DNA of 64,000 bases from Pseudomonas chlororaphis. GTDB lineage: Bacteria > Pseudomonadota > Gammaproteobacteria > Pseudomonadales > Pseudomonadaceae. The DNA lies in assembly GCF_003731765.1 (NCBI RefSeq), contig NZ_MOAL01000006.1:656105-720104 (forward strand), written 5' to 3'. A program made the translations under genes and the position numbers. The notes under the pieces were generated by a model. That model ran no database searches. It had not been told where the DNA came from and was given only the letters and a program-made list of their open reading frames with translations. This document shows positions 42,865 to 52,099 of the stretch, piece by piece (the first letter of the stretch is position 1; the number at the start of each line of letters is the position of its first letter).

Positions 42865-45327
42865 ATGTCTTCCATGTCGTCGGATTTCACCGTGTTGCCT
42901 TCTTCCAAGCGCCAGCGCCTCCCCTTGAGGCCGTTGGCGATGGTCATCCATTTGGCGGCTGGCACGCTGCTCGGCCTGGGCGCCAGCGGCCAGGCGCTGG
43001 CCCAGAACGAGAGCCCGAGCGCACAGCGTTATGCCATTCCGGCCGGGGCCCTGGGGCTGGCGTTGAACCAGTTCGCCCAGCAGTCGCGCATTGCCCTGTT
43101 GTTCGATGCCAACGCCGTGGCCGGCCTGTCCACCTCGGGCCTGCAGGGTGAGTTCGGCATCAGCCAGGGGTTTGCCCAGTTGCTGCGGGGCAGTGGTTTC
43201 CAGGCGCGCCAGGGCACCAACGGTTTTGTCCTGATGGCGTTGAGCCCCGCGGACGGCACGCTGGAACTGGCGCCCACCGACATCACCGGGCAGAGCGCCG
43301 AGAGCACCACGGGTTACGTCAAAGGCTACGTCGCCAAGCGCAACATCAGCGCGACCAAGACCGACACGCCGATCATTGAAACCCCGCAGTCACTTTCGGT
43401 GGTCACCAGCGATGAAATCCGCGATCGGCAATCGGAAACCCTGTCCCAGAGCCTGGACATGACCCCGGGCTTTACCAGCCAGCCCACCAGCTTCAACCGT
43501 ACCTCCGACCGTTTCCGCATCCGCGGCTTCGATGTCGAGTCGGCCACTGGCGGTTCCCTGCGGGATGGCCTGCGCTTGCAGAACAACTCCTACGACGGCG
43601 TGCAGGAACCCTATGGCCTGGAACGTGCCGAAGTGATTCGTGGCGCGGCCTCGGTGCTCTACGGCCAGCTGTCCCCGGGCGGCTTGATCAATACCGTGAG
43701 CAAGCGCCCGAGCCAGACGCCGTACCACGAAGTGAACCTGCAGACCGGGCAGAACGACCGCAAGCAACTGTCCGCCGATTTCACCGGCCCCCTGGGTGAC
43801 AGCGAGACCCTGAGCTATCGCCTGACCCTGTTGGAGCGCAAGAGCGAGACCAGCGCCGATCACATCGACAACAACAAGACCTACATCGCCCCGGCCCTGA
43901 CTTGGCGGCCCAACGACGACACCTCACTGATCCTGCTGTCCTTCTATCAGAAGACCGAAACCGGCTTTTCCGCGCCACTGCCTTATCAATTCGTCAAAGG
44001 CGTGGGCAACGGCCCGTTCCAGATCGGCCGGCACGATTTCATCGGCGAGCCGGACTACGACAAAATGAACGGCGAGATGTCGGCCCTGGGCTACGAGTTC
44101 GAACACCGCTTCGACGAGCACACCCGCATCAGCCACAAGCTGCGCTACTACCAGTCGGACGTGACCTGGCGCTACCTGCAGGTCAACACCGGGCTCGCCG
44201 CGCTGCCGGGGTCCTTGAGCAGCGGCATCCTGCGCCGCCAGTACAGCGACCGCGAAGAGCGCTCCCGGGGCCTGGCCAGCGACACCAGCCTGGAAAGCAA
44301 ATGGCAGTTCGGCGACTGGGGCCATACCTTGCTCCTGGGCTTCGATGGTTATGACACCAGCTACGACTCCCATAACTTCCGCGGCACTGCACCGTCCCTG
44401 GACCTCACCCGCTACAACTATGGGCAGCCGGTGGTGGTGGCCAAGAACCCTCTCGCGGATCGCGGTTCCCAAGTCGACACCCTGCAAAAGGGCATCTACT
44501 TCCAGGACCAGATCAAGTTCGACGAACACTGGATTCTGCTGCTCGGCGGGCGCCACGACTGGGCCGACCAGAGCACCGAGGTCTATCGCACCTCGAGCAC
44601 CACCCATCAGGACGACGAAGCCACCACCTGGCGCGCCGGCCTGGTGTACAAGACCGACAATGGCCTGGCGCCGTACCTCAGCTACAGCGAATCGTTCTTC
44701 CCGGTGGCCGGAACCAATACGGCAGGGCAGGCGTTCGTGCCCACCCGAGGCAAGCAGTACGAGGTCGGCATCCGCTACCAGCCCGAAGGCAGCGCCACGC
44801 TGTTGAGCGCGGCGGTGTATGAACTGTTGCAACAAAACGTCCTGACCCCGGACCGCAATGACAACGACGCCTTTGTGCAGACCGGGGAAGTGCGTTCACG
44901 CGGCCTGGAGCTGGAAGCCAAGACCGAGTTCAACCCCAACTTGAGCCTGATCGCTTCCTACGCCTACATCGATGCGCGCATCACTAAAAGCAACACCGCT
45001 GCAGAAGTCGGCCAGCGCAGTGAAGACACGCCTTATCACCAGGCTGCGCTTTGGGCCGACTATCGCCTGGCCGAGCTTGGCCTGCCGAAGCTGCGGGTCG
45101 GTGGCGGTGCCCGCTACAAAGGCACCACCCAGGCCTCCCAGGTCCCTTCGGACATGCCGGCCTATACCCTGTACGACGCCCGTGCCAGCTACGAGATCGA
45201 CGCCAACTGGGAGGTGGCGGTCAACGCCAACAACCTCACCAACAAGCGCTACACCTACTGCGAGTTCGCCATCTGCCGCTATGGCGATGAGCGGCAACTG
45301 GTGAGTTCGGTGACGTACCGCTGGTAA
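42865..45327 (+). CDS. TonB-dependent siderophore receptor with signalling domain
   Basis: An 820-residue outer-membrane receptor. A signal peptide ending GQALAQ near residue 53 is followed by an STN signalling domain (about 58-130). The TonB-box region is near 140, then the plug (PIIETPQSLSVVT through ASVLYGQLSPGGLINTVSKR, about 165-285) and a 22-strand barrel ending in aromatic SSVTYRW. The C-terminal SYEIDANWEVAVNANNLTNKRY is the family signature. It resembles FhuA/FoxA-type hydroxamate receptors, but the ligand is not readable. The start may be 42865 or 42874. It is controlled by the FecI/FecR pair upstream. Confidence 0.94.
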   Translation: MSSMSSDFTVLPSSKRQRLPLRPLAMVIHLAAGTLLGLGASGQALAQNESPSAQRYAIPAGALGLALNQFAQQSRIALLFDANAVAGLSTSGLQGEFGISQGFAQLLRGSGFQARQGTNGFVLMALSPADGTLELAPTDITGQSAESTTGYVKGYVAKRNISATKTDTPIIETPQSLSVVTSDEIRDRQSETLSQSLDMTPGFTSQPTSFNRTSDRFRIRGFDVESATGGSLRDGLRLQNNSYDGVQEPYGLERAEVIRGAASVLYGQLSPGGLINTVSKRPSQTPYHEVNLQTGQNDRKQLSADFTGPLGDSETLSYRLTLLERKSETSADHIDNNKTYIAPALTWRPNDDTSLILLSFYQKTETGFSAPLPYQFVKGVGNGPFQIGRHDFIGEPDYDKMNGEMSALGYEFEHRFDEHTRISHKLRYYQSDVTWRYLQVNTGLAALPGSLSSGILRRQYSDREERSRGLASDTSLESKWQFGDWGHTLLLGFDGYDTSYDSHNFRGTAPSLDLTRYNYGQPVVVAKNPLADRGSQVDTLQKGIYFQDQIKFDEHWILLLGGRHDWADQSTEVYRTSSTTHQDDEATTWRAGLVYKTDNGLAPYLSYSESFFPVAGTNTAGQAFVPTRGKQYEVGIRYQPEGSATLLSAAVYELLQQNVLTPDRNDNDAFVQTGEVRSRGLELEAKTEFNPNLSLIASYAYIDARITKSNTAAEVGQRSEDTPYHQAALWADYRLAELGLPKLRVGGGARYKGTTQASQVPSDMPAYTLYDARASYEIDANWEVAVNANNLTNKRYTYCEFAICRYGDERQLVSSVTYRW

Positions 45328-45366
45328 GTGCTTCGGGCGTTGCTGCGGGAGCGGTAAAAAGAGGTT

Positions 45367-45412
45367 CGCCTCGGGCCGTGCCTATCCCTGGCACGGCCCG
45401 AGGCGTTTTGGC
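45367..45412. terminator. Strong bidirectional terminator
   Basis: CGCCTCGGGCCGTGCC and GGCACGGCCCGAGGCG pair perfectly with a 7-base loop, followed by TTTT, between the receptor and the convergent permease gene. Confidence 0.9.
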
Positions 45413-45413
45413 G

Positions 45414-46829
45414 TTAGCGGTATTGCGCCGCCACTTCCGGGGCAGGCTTGCGTTTACGCCCGGCGGTCAGTTGGTAGGCGATGGCCAGCCAGATAAACCA
45501 GGCCGGCATCACGCACAGCGCCAGGCGGGTATCCGGGCGCAGGGCCAGCAGCCCCAGGACGAACATCAGGAAGCCCAGGGAGAACCAGGCCACGGGCACG
45601 CCACCGGGCATTTTGTAGTGCGAACGGGTATGCAGTTCCGGGTGCTTTTTGCGGTAGGCGATGTACGACGCGAGGATGGTCGACCAGGTGAAGATCACCA
45701 GGATCGCCGACACCGTGGAGACGATGGTGAAGGCGGTCATGACCTCGGGCACGATGTACAGCAGCAGGACCCCGAGCAGCATCAGCAGGGTGGTAAAGGC
45801 CAGGCTGATGACCGGCACACTGTGGCGTGACAGACGCTTGAACAGGCGCGGGGCGTTGTTCTGGTCGGCCAGGCCGAACAGCATGCGGCTGGCCGAGAAG
45901 ACACCGCTGTTGGCCGAGGAGGCGGCGGAGGTCAGCACCACGAAGTTGACGATGCCTGCGGCGGCCGGGAAGCCGGCAATCAGGAACAGCTCGACGAATG
46001 GGCTCTTGCTGGGGGACACCTGCTGCCAGGAGGTCACGGCGATGATGCAGGCCAGGGCCAGCACGTAGAACAGGATGATGCGCAGTGGGATAGCGTTGAT
46101 CGCCTTGGGCAGGGTTTTGTGCGGGTCACGGGTTTCGGCGGCGGCGGTGCCGATCAGCTCGGTGCCGGCAAAGGAGAAGATCGCCATCTGGAAGCCGGCG
46201 AAGAACCCTAGCAGCCCATTGGGGAAGGCGGCTTGGCGGTCCAGCAGGTGGCTCAGTGAGGCGGTCACGCCGGAGGGCGAGACAAAGGAACTGGCGATCA
46301 GCACCAGGCTCACGGCAATCAAGGTGACCACGGCGATGATCTTGATGATGGCGAACCAGAACTCCACTTCGCCGAACAGTTTCACCGTCAGCACGTTGAG
46401 CGCGAACAGGGTCAGCATCATGGCAATGGCGGGCATCCAGGCCGGCACGTCGGGGAACCAGTACTGGAAGAACCCGCCCACCACCACGGCATCGCCCACC
46501 ACTGCCACGCTCCAGCTCAGCCAGTACGACCAGCCGAGAAAGAACGCCGCACGCGGGCCCAGGTAAGCGCCGGCGAAGTCGGCAAAACTCTTGAAGTTCA
46601 GGTTCGACAGCAGCAGCTCGCCCATGGCGCGCATCACCAGGTACACGAACAGGCCAATGATCATGTAGATCAGGATGATCGAGGTGCCGGACATGGCGAT
46701 GATCTTGCCGGAGCCCATGAACAGCCCGGTGCCGATGGCGCCGCCCATGGCCATGAGTTGGATATGACGGTTATGCAGGGTGCGTTGCAACGCTGGGCGC
46801 GCGGGGGCGCCGAGGGTATCTGGAATCAT
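45414..46829 (-). CDS. APC-family amino acid permease
   Basis: A 471-residue, 12-helix proton-coupled transporter of the AAT/D-serine-alanine-glycine permease group. Motifs are RHIQLMAMGGAIGTGLFMGSG near residues 21-41, FAGTELIGTAAAETRDPHKT near 225, and SAASSANSGVFSASRML in the middle. The start at 46829 (MIPDTLGAPA) has AAGAGG upstream; a longer frame is unsupported. It lies downstream of the cyclodeaminase and amidohydrolase genes on the same strand, so a polyamine- or ornithine-related amino acid is a sensible substrate guess. Confidence 0.88.
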   Translation of the reverse strand: MIPDTLGAPARPALQRTLHNRHIQLMAMGGAIGTGLFMGSGKIIAMSGTSIILIYMIIGLFVYLVMRAMGELLLSNLNFKSFADFAGAYLGPRAAFFLGWSYWLSWSVAVVGDAVVVGGFFQYWFPDVPAWMPAIAMMLTLFALNVLTVKLFGEVEFWFAIIKIIAVVTLIAVSLVLIASSFVSPSGVTASLSHLLDRQAAFPNGLLGFFAGFQMAIFSFAGTELIGTAAAETRDPHKTLPKAINAIPLRIILFYVLALACIIAVTSWQQVSPSKSPFVELFLIAGFPAAAGIVNFVVLTSAASSANSGVFSASRMLFGLADQNNAPRLFKRLSRHSVPVISLAFTTLLMLLGVLLLYIVPEVMTAFTIVSTVSAILVIFTWSTILASYIAYRKKHPELHTRSHYKMPGGVPVAWFSLGFLMFVLGLLALRPDTRLALCVMPAWFIWLAIAYQLTAGRKRKPAPEVAAQYR

Positions 46830-46989
46830 CTCAAAACCTCTTGATTTTATAGTTGTCGAGTTTTGGCAGGAAAAAGGTCGGGGGTGGTTGGGCCTGCTGC
46901 CGGTGGTTTTTATCGGGGCAGTCAGGTGGAGCGGGGCCTGGCCCATGAACCCGGGCGGGAACGTGCCGCCCTGTTCAGGGACGGGGCCG

Positions 46990-48045
46990 TCAGCCGGCGG
47001 CTACCTGGCGCGTCGGCACTGCCGTGGCGCTGGGTTGCAGCAGTTGATACAGGTCTTTGATGTTGGTCGGTGTGGGCACCAGGTGGATCGACTCGCCGAT
47101 GGCCTGGGCGCGGGCCTGGTCGTGCAAGTAGCGCAGGGAGGAGAAGTCCTCCAGGGCAAAGCCCACCGAGTCGAACACCGTGACCTGGGCCGAGTCTTGG
47201 CGGCCCGGTTCCAGACCCTGGGCGATGCGGAAGTACTCGGTCACTGGGAAATCGGCGGGCAACTGCTGGATATCGCCTTCGATGCGGGTCTGGGGCTCGA
47301 ATTCGACGATGACCCGGGCGTTGCGCAGGATGTCGGCGTGCAGTTCGGTCTTGCCTGGGCAATCACCGCCCACCGCGTTGAGGTGCATGCCGGGCTCGAT
47401 CAGCTCCGGGGTGAGAATGGTCGCGTAGGCCTTGTCTGCCGTCACCGTGGTCACGATGTCGGCGCCCTTGACCGCGTCGGCCACCGAGTCGGCGATGCGC
47501 ACCTTGAGGCCCGGCCAGGCTTGCAGGTTGTGCTTGAGCTTGTGGGACGCCTCGACGTCGATGTCGAAGATTCGCAGCTCGTTGATGCCGAGCATTTCGT
47601 GGAAGGCGATGGCCTGGAACTCGCTCTGCGCGCCGTTGCCGATCAGCGCCATGCTGCTGGCCCCCTGGCGCGCCAGGGACTGCGCCACCAGGGCGGAAGT
47701 CGCGGCCGTGCGCACGGCGGTGGTCAGGGTCAGCTCGCTGAGCAGCAGCGGGTAGCCGCTGTCGACCTCCGCCAGCACGCCAAAGGCCATGACGGTCAGC
47801 AGATGACGGGCCGGGTTGCCGGGGTGGCCGTTGACGTACTTGAACGCGTATTGCTGGCCGTCGTCGGCGGGCATCAGTTCGATGACGCCAGTGGCCGAAT
47901 GGTTGGCGGTGCGCGGGGACTTTTCGAACGCCTGCCAGCGCAGGTAATCCGCGTGAATGTACTGAGCCATTTCACGGATGGCCCGGCCGATGCCCAGGCG
48001 CGAATACAGGGCGGCGGCGTGATCCACATCGATGAACAATGTCAT
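46990..48045 (-). CDS. Ornithine cyclodeaminase family enzyme
   Basis: A 351-residue member of the OCD/mu-crystallin family with an NAD-binding Rossmann core (SMALIGNGAQSEFQAIAF near residue 134). LLLSELTLTTAVRTAATSALVA lies near 100-122, and DIVTTVTADK and HLNAVGGDCPGKTELH near 230 belong to the substrate site. The family converts ornithine to proline with ammonia release, although related members reduce imino acids. The start at 48045 follows GAGGG. It lies 58 bases after the HDAC-type gene and about 160 before the permease. Confidence 0.9.
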   Translation of the reverse strand: MTLFIDVDHAAALYSRLGIGRAIREMAQYIHADYLRWQAFEKSPRTANHSATGVIELMPADDGQQYAFKYVNGHPGNPARHLLTVMAFGVLAEVDSGYPLLLSELTLTTAVRTAATSALVAQSLARQGASSMALIGNGAQSEFQAIAFHEMLGINELRIFDIDVEASHKLKHNLQAWPGLKVRIADSVADAVKGADIVTTVTADKAYATILTPELIEPGMHLNAVGGDCPGKTELHADILRNARVIVEFEPQTRIEGDIQQLPADFPVTEYFRIAQGLEPGRQDSAQVTVFDSVGFALEDFSSLRYLHDQARAQAIGESIHLVPTPTNIKDLYQLLQPSATAVPTRQVAAG

Positions 48046-48103
48046 GGGTTTTTCCCTCGGGTTCGGAGCGTTGAACGCCGCGTTGGGGCGCGACGCGGGT
48101 GGG

Positions 48104-49147
48104 TCAGCGCTGGGCGTGGCCGTGCAGCACATTGACGGCGTTGATGCCGATTTCATCGACCATGTAGCCGCCTTCCATGACGAACAGCGTGGGCGCACCC
48201 ACCGTGGCGATGACTTGGCCCATGCCGAGGAAGTCCTCGCTTTCCAGGAGGAAGTGGCTGATGGGGTCGTCCTTGAACGTGTCGACCCCAAGGGACACCA
48301 CCAGCAACTCTGGGGCGTACGCCCGCAGCTGGGCGCAGGCCTGGACCAGGGCTTCGCGGTAGTGCTGCCAGGTGGTGTTTTTCGGCAGTGGCAGGTTCAG
48401 GTTGTAGCCTTCGCCGGCACCGCTGCCGCGTTCGCTGGCAAAGCCCGAGTAGTAGGGGTAGGACACGGCCGGGTCGCCGTGCAGCGAGACGAACAGCACA
48501 TCGTCGCGGTCGTAGAAAATGTTCTGGGTGCCGTTGCCGTGGTGGAAGTCCACGTCCAGCACCGCGACCCGCTTGGCGCCCTGAGTGATGGCGTGTTGCG
48601 CGGCGATGGCGGCGTTGTTCAGGTAGCAATAACCGCCCATGTATTCCCGTGCGGCGTGATGGCCCGGCGGGCGGCACAAGGCAAAGGCGCTGTCCTGGCC
48701 TTCGTCGATCAGGGCCAGGCCGGTGAGGGCGATGTCGGCGCTGGTGCGCACCGCGTCCCAGGTGGTGGCGGTAATGGGCGAGCCGGCGTCCATGGCGAAG
48801 AACCCGAGCTTGCCGTCGATAAACTCCGGCACCTGCTGGTTGGCCAGGTCGCGCACCGGCCACACCAGCGGCAGGGCGTCATGGCTGCGCCCGGTGGCTT
48901 GCCATTCGCCCCAGGCGCTTTCCAGGAAGCTCACATAGCGTTCGCTGTGGGCGGCCACATAGCAGGCGCGGTCAAAGCGGCGGGGCGCGATGATCTCGCC
49001 GAGCTCCACATGTCGGACCCGGTCGCGAACCGTATCGGCGCGGCTGGGCTGCTCGAAGGAGGGCTTTAGGACCCCGTCCTTCAATTCGGTGCCATGGTGC
49101 AAACGGTGGGAGTCGCTGAAGACGGTAAGCATGCTGATCGCATCCAT
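48104..49147 (-). CDS. HDAC-family acetylpolyamine amidohydrolase-like protein
   Basis: A 347-residue zinc amidohydrolase of the histone-deacetylase fold. Active-site motifs are CRPPGHHAAREYMGG (about residue 160), VLDVDFHHGNGTQNIFY (zinc Asp/His, about 195-212), SLGVDTFKDDP (about 285) and the catalytic Tyr region MEGGYMVDEIG near 320. The N-terminus MLTVFSDSHRLHHG is typical of bacterial acetylpolyamine amidohydrolases, which deacetylate acetylputrescine and similar. The start may instead be the ATG at 49132, where family homology begins. It is the first gene of an operon divergent from an AsnC regulator. Confidence 0.9.
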   Translation of the reverse strand: MDAISMLTVFSDSHRLHHGTELKDGVLKPSFEQPSRADTVRDRVRHVELGEIIAPRRFDRACYVAAHSERYVSFLESAWGEWQATGRSHDALPLVWPVRDLANQQVPEFIDGKLGFFAMDAGSPITATTWDAVRTSADIALTGLALIDEGQDSAFALCRPPGHHAAREYMGGYCYLNNAAIAAQHAITQGAKRVAVLDVDFHHGNGTQNIFYDRDDVLFVSLHGDPAVSYPYYSGFASERGSGAGEGYNLNLPLPKNTTWQHYREALVQACAQLRAYAPELLVVSLGVDTFKDDPISHFLLESEDFLGMGQVIATVGAPTLFVMEGGYMVDEIGINAVNVLHGHAQR

Positions 49148-49256
49148 TGTTATTGTCCGGTGCAAATATTTTGTTCCGGCATGGCTGCGAAATCTTTGCT
49201 TTTTGTTCGTGTTTAATGCGATTTTTGAGTCATATTTTTCTTTTTGGTGGCCTGAT

Positions 49257-49793
49257 ATGAGAAAAACAACTCGGCATGTCGCGCTCGACGAAACCGACCT
49301 GGCAATCCTCTCGCTGTTGCAGCAGGACGCGAGTATTTCCAACGCCGAATTGAGCGAGCGCCTGTCCCTGAGCCTCACGCCCTGTTGGCGTCGACGCAAG
49401 CGCATGGAAGAAGAGGGGGTGATCAAGGATTACCAGGCCAACCTGGACCGGCGTCTGCTCGGGCTGGACATCATGGCCTTTGTGCAGGTGCGGTTTGCCA
49501 CGCACTCCGACCAGACCCCGGATGACTTCGAGACGGTGATCATGGGCCTGCCGGAGGTGCAGGCCTGCCACAAGATCACCGGCGACGCCGACTACCTGCT
49601 GCAGGTGCTGGCCCAGGACCTGGACAGCTACAGCGACTTCATTGAGCACGTGCTCAGGCGCCAGCCGGGCATTGCGTCCATTCAGTCGAGCCTGGCGCTG
49701 CGGGAGGTCAAGGCCACCAGCCGCCTGGCGATCCCCGAGCCGCAGCCCGGGGGCCGACGTTTGGCCGGGGAGCGATCTGCGGACCGTCCTTGA
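49257..49793 (+). CDS. Lrp/AsnC family transcriptional regulator
   Basis: A 178-residue regulator. A winged-helix DNA-binding domain covers residues 9-60 (LDETDLAILSLLQQDASISN, then LSLSLTPCWRRRKRME). The RAM ligand-binding domain covers about 75-150 (VQVRFATHS and ACHKITGDADYLLQVLAQD). It sits 109 bases from the start of the HDAC-OCD-permease operon and probably controls it in response to an amino acid or polyamine. The AT-rich tract between the genes (around 49170-49250) is the likely operator region. Confidence 0.92.
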   Translation: MRKTTRHVALDETDLAILSLLQQDASISNAELSERLSLSLTPCWRRRKRMEEEGVIKDYQANLDRRLLGLDIMAFVQVRFATHSDQTPDDFETVIMGLPEVQACHKITGDADYLLQVLAQDLDSYSDFIEHVLRRQPGIASIQSSLALREVKATSRLAIPEPQPGGRRLAGERSADRP

Positions 49794-49862
49794 ACCGCAG
49801 ATGCTGGCGGCTGGGGCCATGACGCCCCGCGCCGTGCTCGCCTGGCCAGCGCCGGGGGGCTG

Positions 49863-51629
49863 TCAGTGATCGCTCTTGCCTAGACCCAGTGCGCCGAGCA
49901 GGCGACCGTTCAGCCAGTTGGTTTTCGCCAGTTCGATGACCTCGTCGCCACGCCCGCTCATGACCGCCTTGAGCATGTACAGGCTGAACCCCTTGGCCTG
50001 TTCCAGCTTGATCGCCGGGGGCATCACCAGTTCCTGCTTGGCAGTGACCACGTCCACCAACACCGGGCCGTCATGGGCCAACGCGGTGCGCAGGGCGCCT
50101 TCAAGGTCTTCGGACTGCTCCACCCGCAGGCCGAGAATGCCCATGGCGTTGGCCATGGCGGCAAAGTCCGGGTTGTGCAGGTCGGTGCCGGTGTCGAGGT
50201 AGCCGCTGGCTTTCATTTCCATGGCCACGAACCCTAGCGACGCGTTGTCGTAGACGATGATCTTCACCGGCAACTTGAGCTGGGCCAGGGAGATGAAATC
50301 GCCCATCAACATGCTGAAGCCGCCGTCCCCCGACAGCGAGATTACCTGCCGCCCGGGAAACGCCGCCTGGGCGCCCATGGCCTGGGGCATGGCGTTGGCC
50401 ATGGAACCGTGGTTGAACGAACCCAGCAGGCGGCGTTTGCCGTTCATCTTCAAGTAGCGCGCGGCCCACACCGTGGGGGTGCCGACGTCGGCGGTGAAAA
50501 TCGCGTCCTCGTCGGCCAGTTCGCTGAGCAGGCGGGTCAGGTACTGGGGATGGATGGGTTGGTTGGCGGGAGAGGGCTGGGCCAGTTCGTCCAGGCCCTG
50601 GCGGGCTTTGGCGTAGTGCGCCAGGGATTCTTCAAGGAAGCTTCGGTCGGCCTTGTAGGGCAGGCGCGGGAGCAGGGCGGCGAGGGTTTCGCTGACGTCG
50701 GCGGCGATACCCAGGTCCAGTGTCACGCGGCGACCGAGGGCCTGCGGGTCGCGGTCGATCTGCACCACGGTGGCGTCGCTGGGGTAGAACTGGCGATAGG
50801 GGAAGTCGGTGCCGAGCATCACCAGGGTGTCGCAATTGAGCATGGCGTGGTAGCCCGAGCTGAAGCCGATCAGCCCGGTCATGCCGACGTCAAAGGGGTT
50901 GTCCCATTCCACATGTTCTTTGCCGCGCAGGGCATGCACCACCGGTGCACCCAGGGCCTCGGCCAGGGCCACCACCTGATCGTGGGCGCCGGCGCAGCCA
51001 CTGCCGCAGAGCAGGGTCACGGCCTTGCTCTGGCTGAGGATCTCCACCAGCCGGTCGAGGTCCGGGGGCGCGGGCAGGGTGCGTGGCGCGCGCAGGGGCG
51101 TCCAGGGTTTTTGCGGGCTTGGGACCTCTTGCAGGGCCACGTCCCCGGGGATCACCACCACCGCCACGCCGCGGTTGAGCAGGGCACTGCGTATGGCTCG
51201 GTGCAGCACCTGGGGCATTTGTGCCGGGTTGCTGACCAGCTCGACGAAGTGGCTGCACTCCTTGAACAGCTCCTGGGGGTGAGTCTCTTGAAAGTAGTTG
51301 AGGCCGATTTCCGAGGACGGAATCTGCGCGGCGATGGCCAACACCGGCACATGGTTGCGCTGGCAGTCGAACAGGCCATTGATCAGGTGCAGGTTGCCCG
51401 GCCCGCAACTGCCGGCGCAGACCGCCAGTTCGCCGGTGGCGGCCGCATCGGCGCCGGCGGCAAAGGCCGCGACTTCCTCGTGGCGCACGTGTATCCACTG
51501 GATGCTGTCCATGGTGCGCAGCGCGTCGGTGAGGCCATTGAGGCTGTCGCCGGTCAGCCCCCAGATGCGTTTGACGCCGGCTTGTTCAAGGGTGGTCGCC
51601 AGTTGCTGGGCAAGGGTGGTGGTTGCCAT
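49863..51629 (-). CDS. poxB: Pyruvate:quinone oxidoreductase (pyruvate oxidase)
   Basis: A 588-residue ThDP- and FAD-dependent enzyme. The N-terminal domain has IWGLTGDSLNGLTDAL and the catalytic Glu in HVRHEEVAAFAAGA near residue 50. The FAD-binding middle domain includes GLIGFSSGYHAML. The ThDP motif GDGGFSMLMGDFISLAQLKL is near 432, ending VYDNASLG. The C-terminal segment after 560 matches the lipid-activated membrane-binding tail of PoxB. It oxidises pyruvate to acetate and CO2, passing electrons to ubiquinone. The single-gene unit starts at the ATG at 51629. Confidence 0.92.
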   Translation of the reverse strand: MATTTLAQQLATTLEQAGVKRIWGLTGDSLNGLTDALRTMDSIQWIHVRHEEVAAFAAGADAAATGELAVCAGSCGPGNLHLINGLFDCQRNHVPVLAIAAQIPSSEIGLNYFQETHPQELFKECSHFVELVSNPAQMPQVLHRAIRSALLNRGVAVVVIPGDVALQEVPSPQKPWTPLRAPRTLPAPPDLDRLVEILSQSKAVTLLCGSGCAGAHDQVVALAEALGAPVVHALRGKEHVEWDNPFDVGMTGLIGFSSGYHAMLNCDTLVMLGTDFPYRQFYPSDATVVQIDRDPQALGRRVTLDLGIAADVSETLAALLPRLPYKADRSFLEESLAHYAKARQGLDELAQPSPANQPIHPQYLTRLLSELADEDAIFTADVGTPTVWAARYLKMNGKRRLLGSFNHGSMANAMPQAMGAQAAFPGRQVISLSGDGGFSMLMGDFISLAQLKLPVKIIVYDNASLGFVAMEMKASGYLDTGTDLHNPDFAAMANAMGILGLRVEQSEDLEGALRTALAHDGPVLVDVVTAKQELVMPPAIKLEQAKGFSLYMLKAVMSGRGDEVIELAKTNWLNGRLLGALGLGKSDH

Positions 51630-52099
51630 GGAGTTCTCCAGCCGAGTAAGGGATGTCGTTCGCTGAAGAAAGGACCGCCATCGCGGGCCGATGATTCCGT
51701 TTAATTGTCGCCATGCGCCAAGCGTTGCTGCAGCAGATGGAGGTGAAGTCAGCGCCGGGGCTGTTCTTAAAACTTTGAAATGATTTCCCGCTGGGGGAAA
51801 TGTGACCCGCGCCTGTAATCTCCAAGTCCGTTTTTTCTTTCAGGATTTGCATGAACACCCGTTCGGAGCCTCCCAGTTGTCGCCACTCGCGCGCACACCG
51901 TTCTAACCTCGCTCAATCCGCCTCGCGGCCTTCGCTCGCTCAGCGGTTCGGCTGCCTAGCCGGTCTACCCTTCATTCGACGCTCACCCACCCTTGCCGGG
52001 CTTGCCGTGCAACGTTGCCCCATCGTTCGCCGTTCGCCCAGGGTTTACGCCTGGTCGTGCCTGGCCGTCTGAAATCACTAGAGAGATAGCGTCGTTTAT
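51630..52099. other. poxB promoter region and long leader of the TerC-type gene
   Basis: From 51630 to 51840 lies the poxB upstream region. From 51849 to 52099 a pyrimidine-rich leader contains a 73-codon reading frame (51851-52072) rich in Arg, Ser and Cys, with CAGGA before its ATG. I do not see the conserved yybP-ykoY manganese riboswitch core expected before some TerC genes. Confidence 0.45.

Noticed and set aside
51630..52099. yybP-ykoY manganese riboswitch before the TerC-type gene
   Set aside because: I looked for the conserved purine-rich core of this class and did not find it in the leader.
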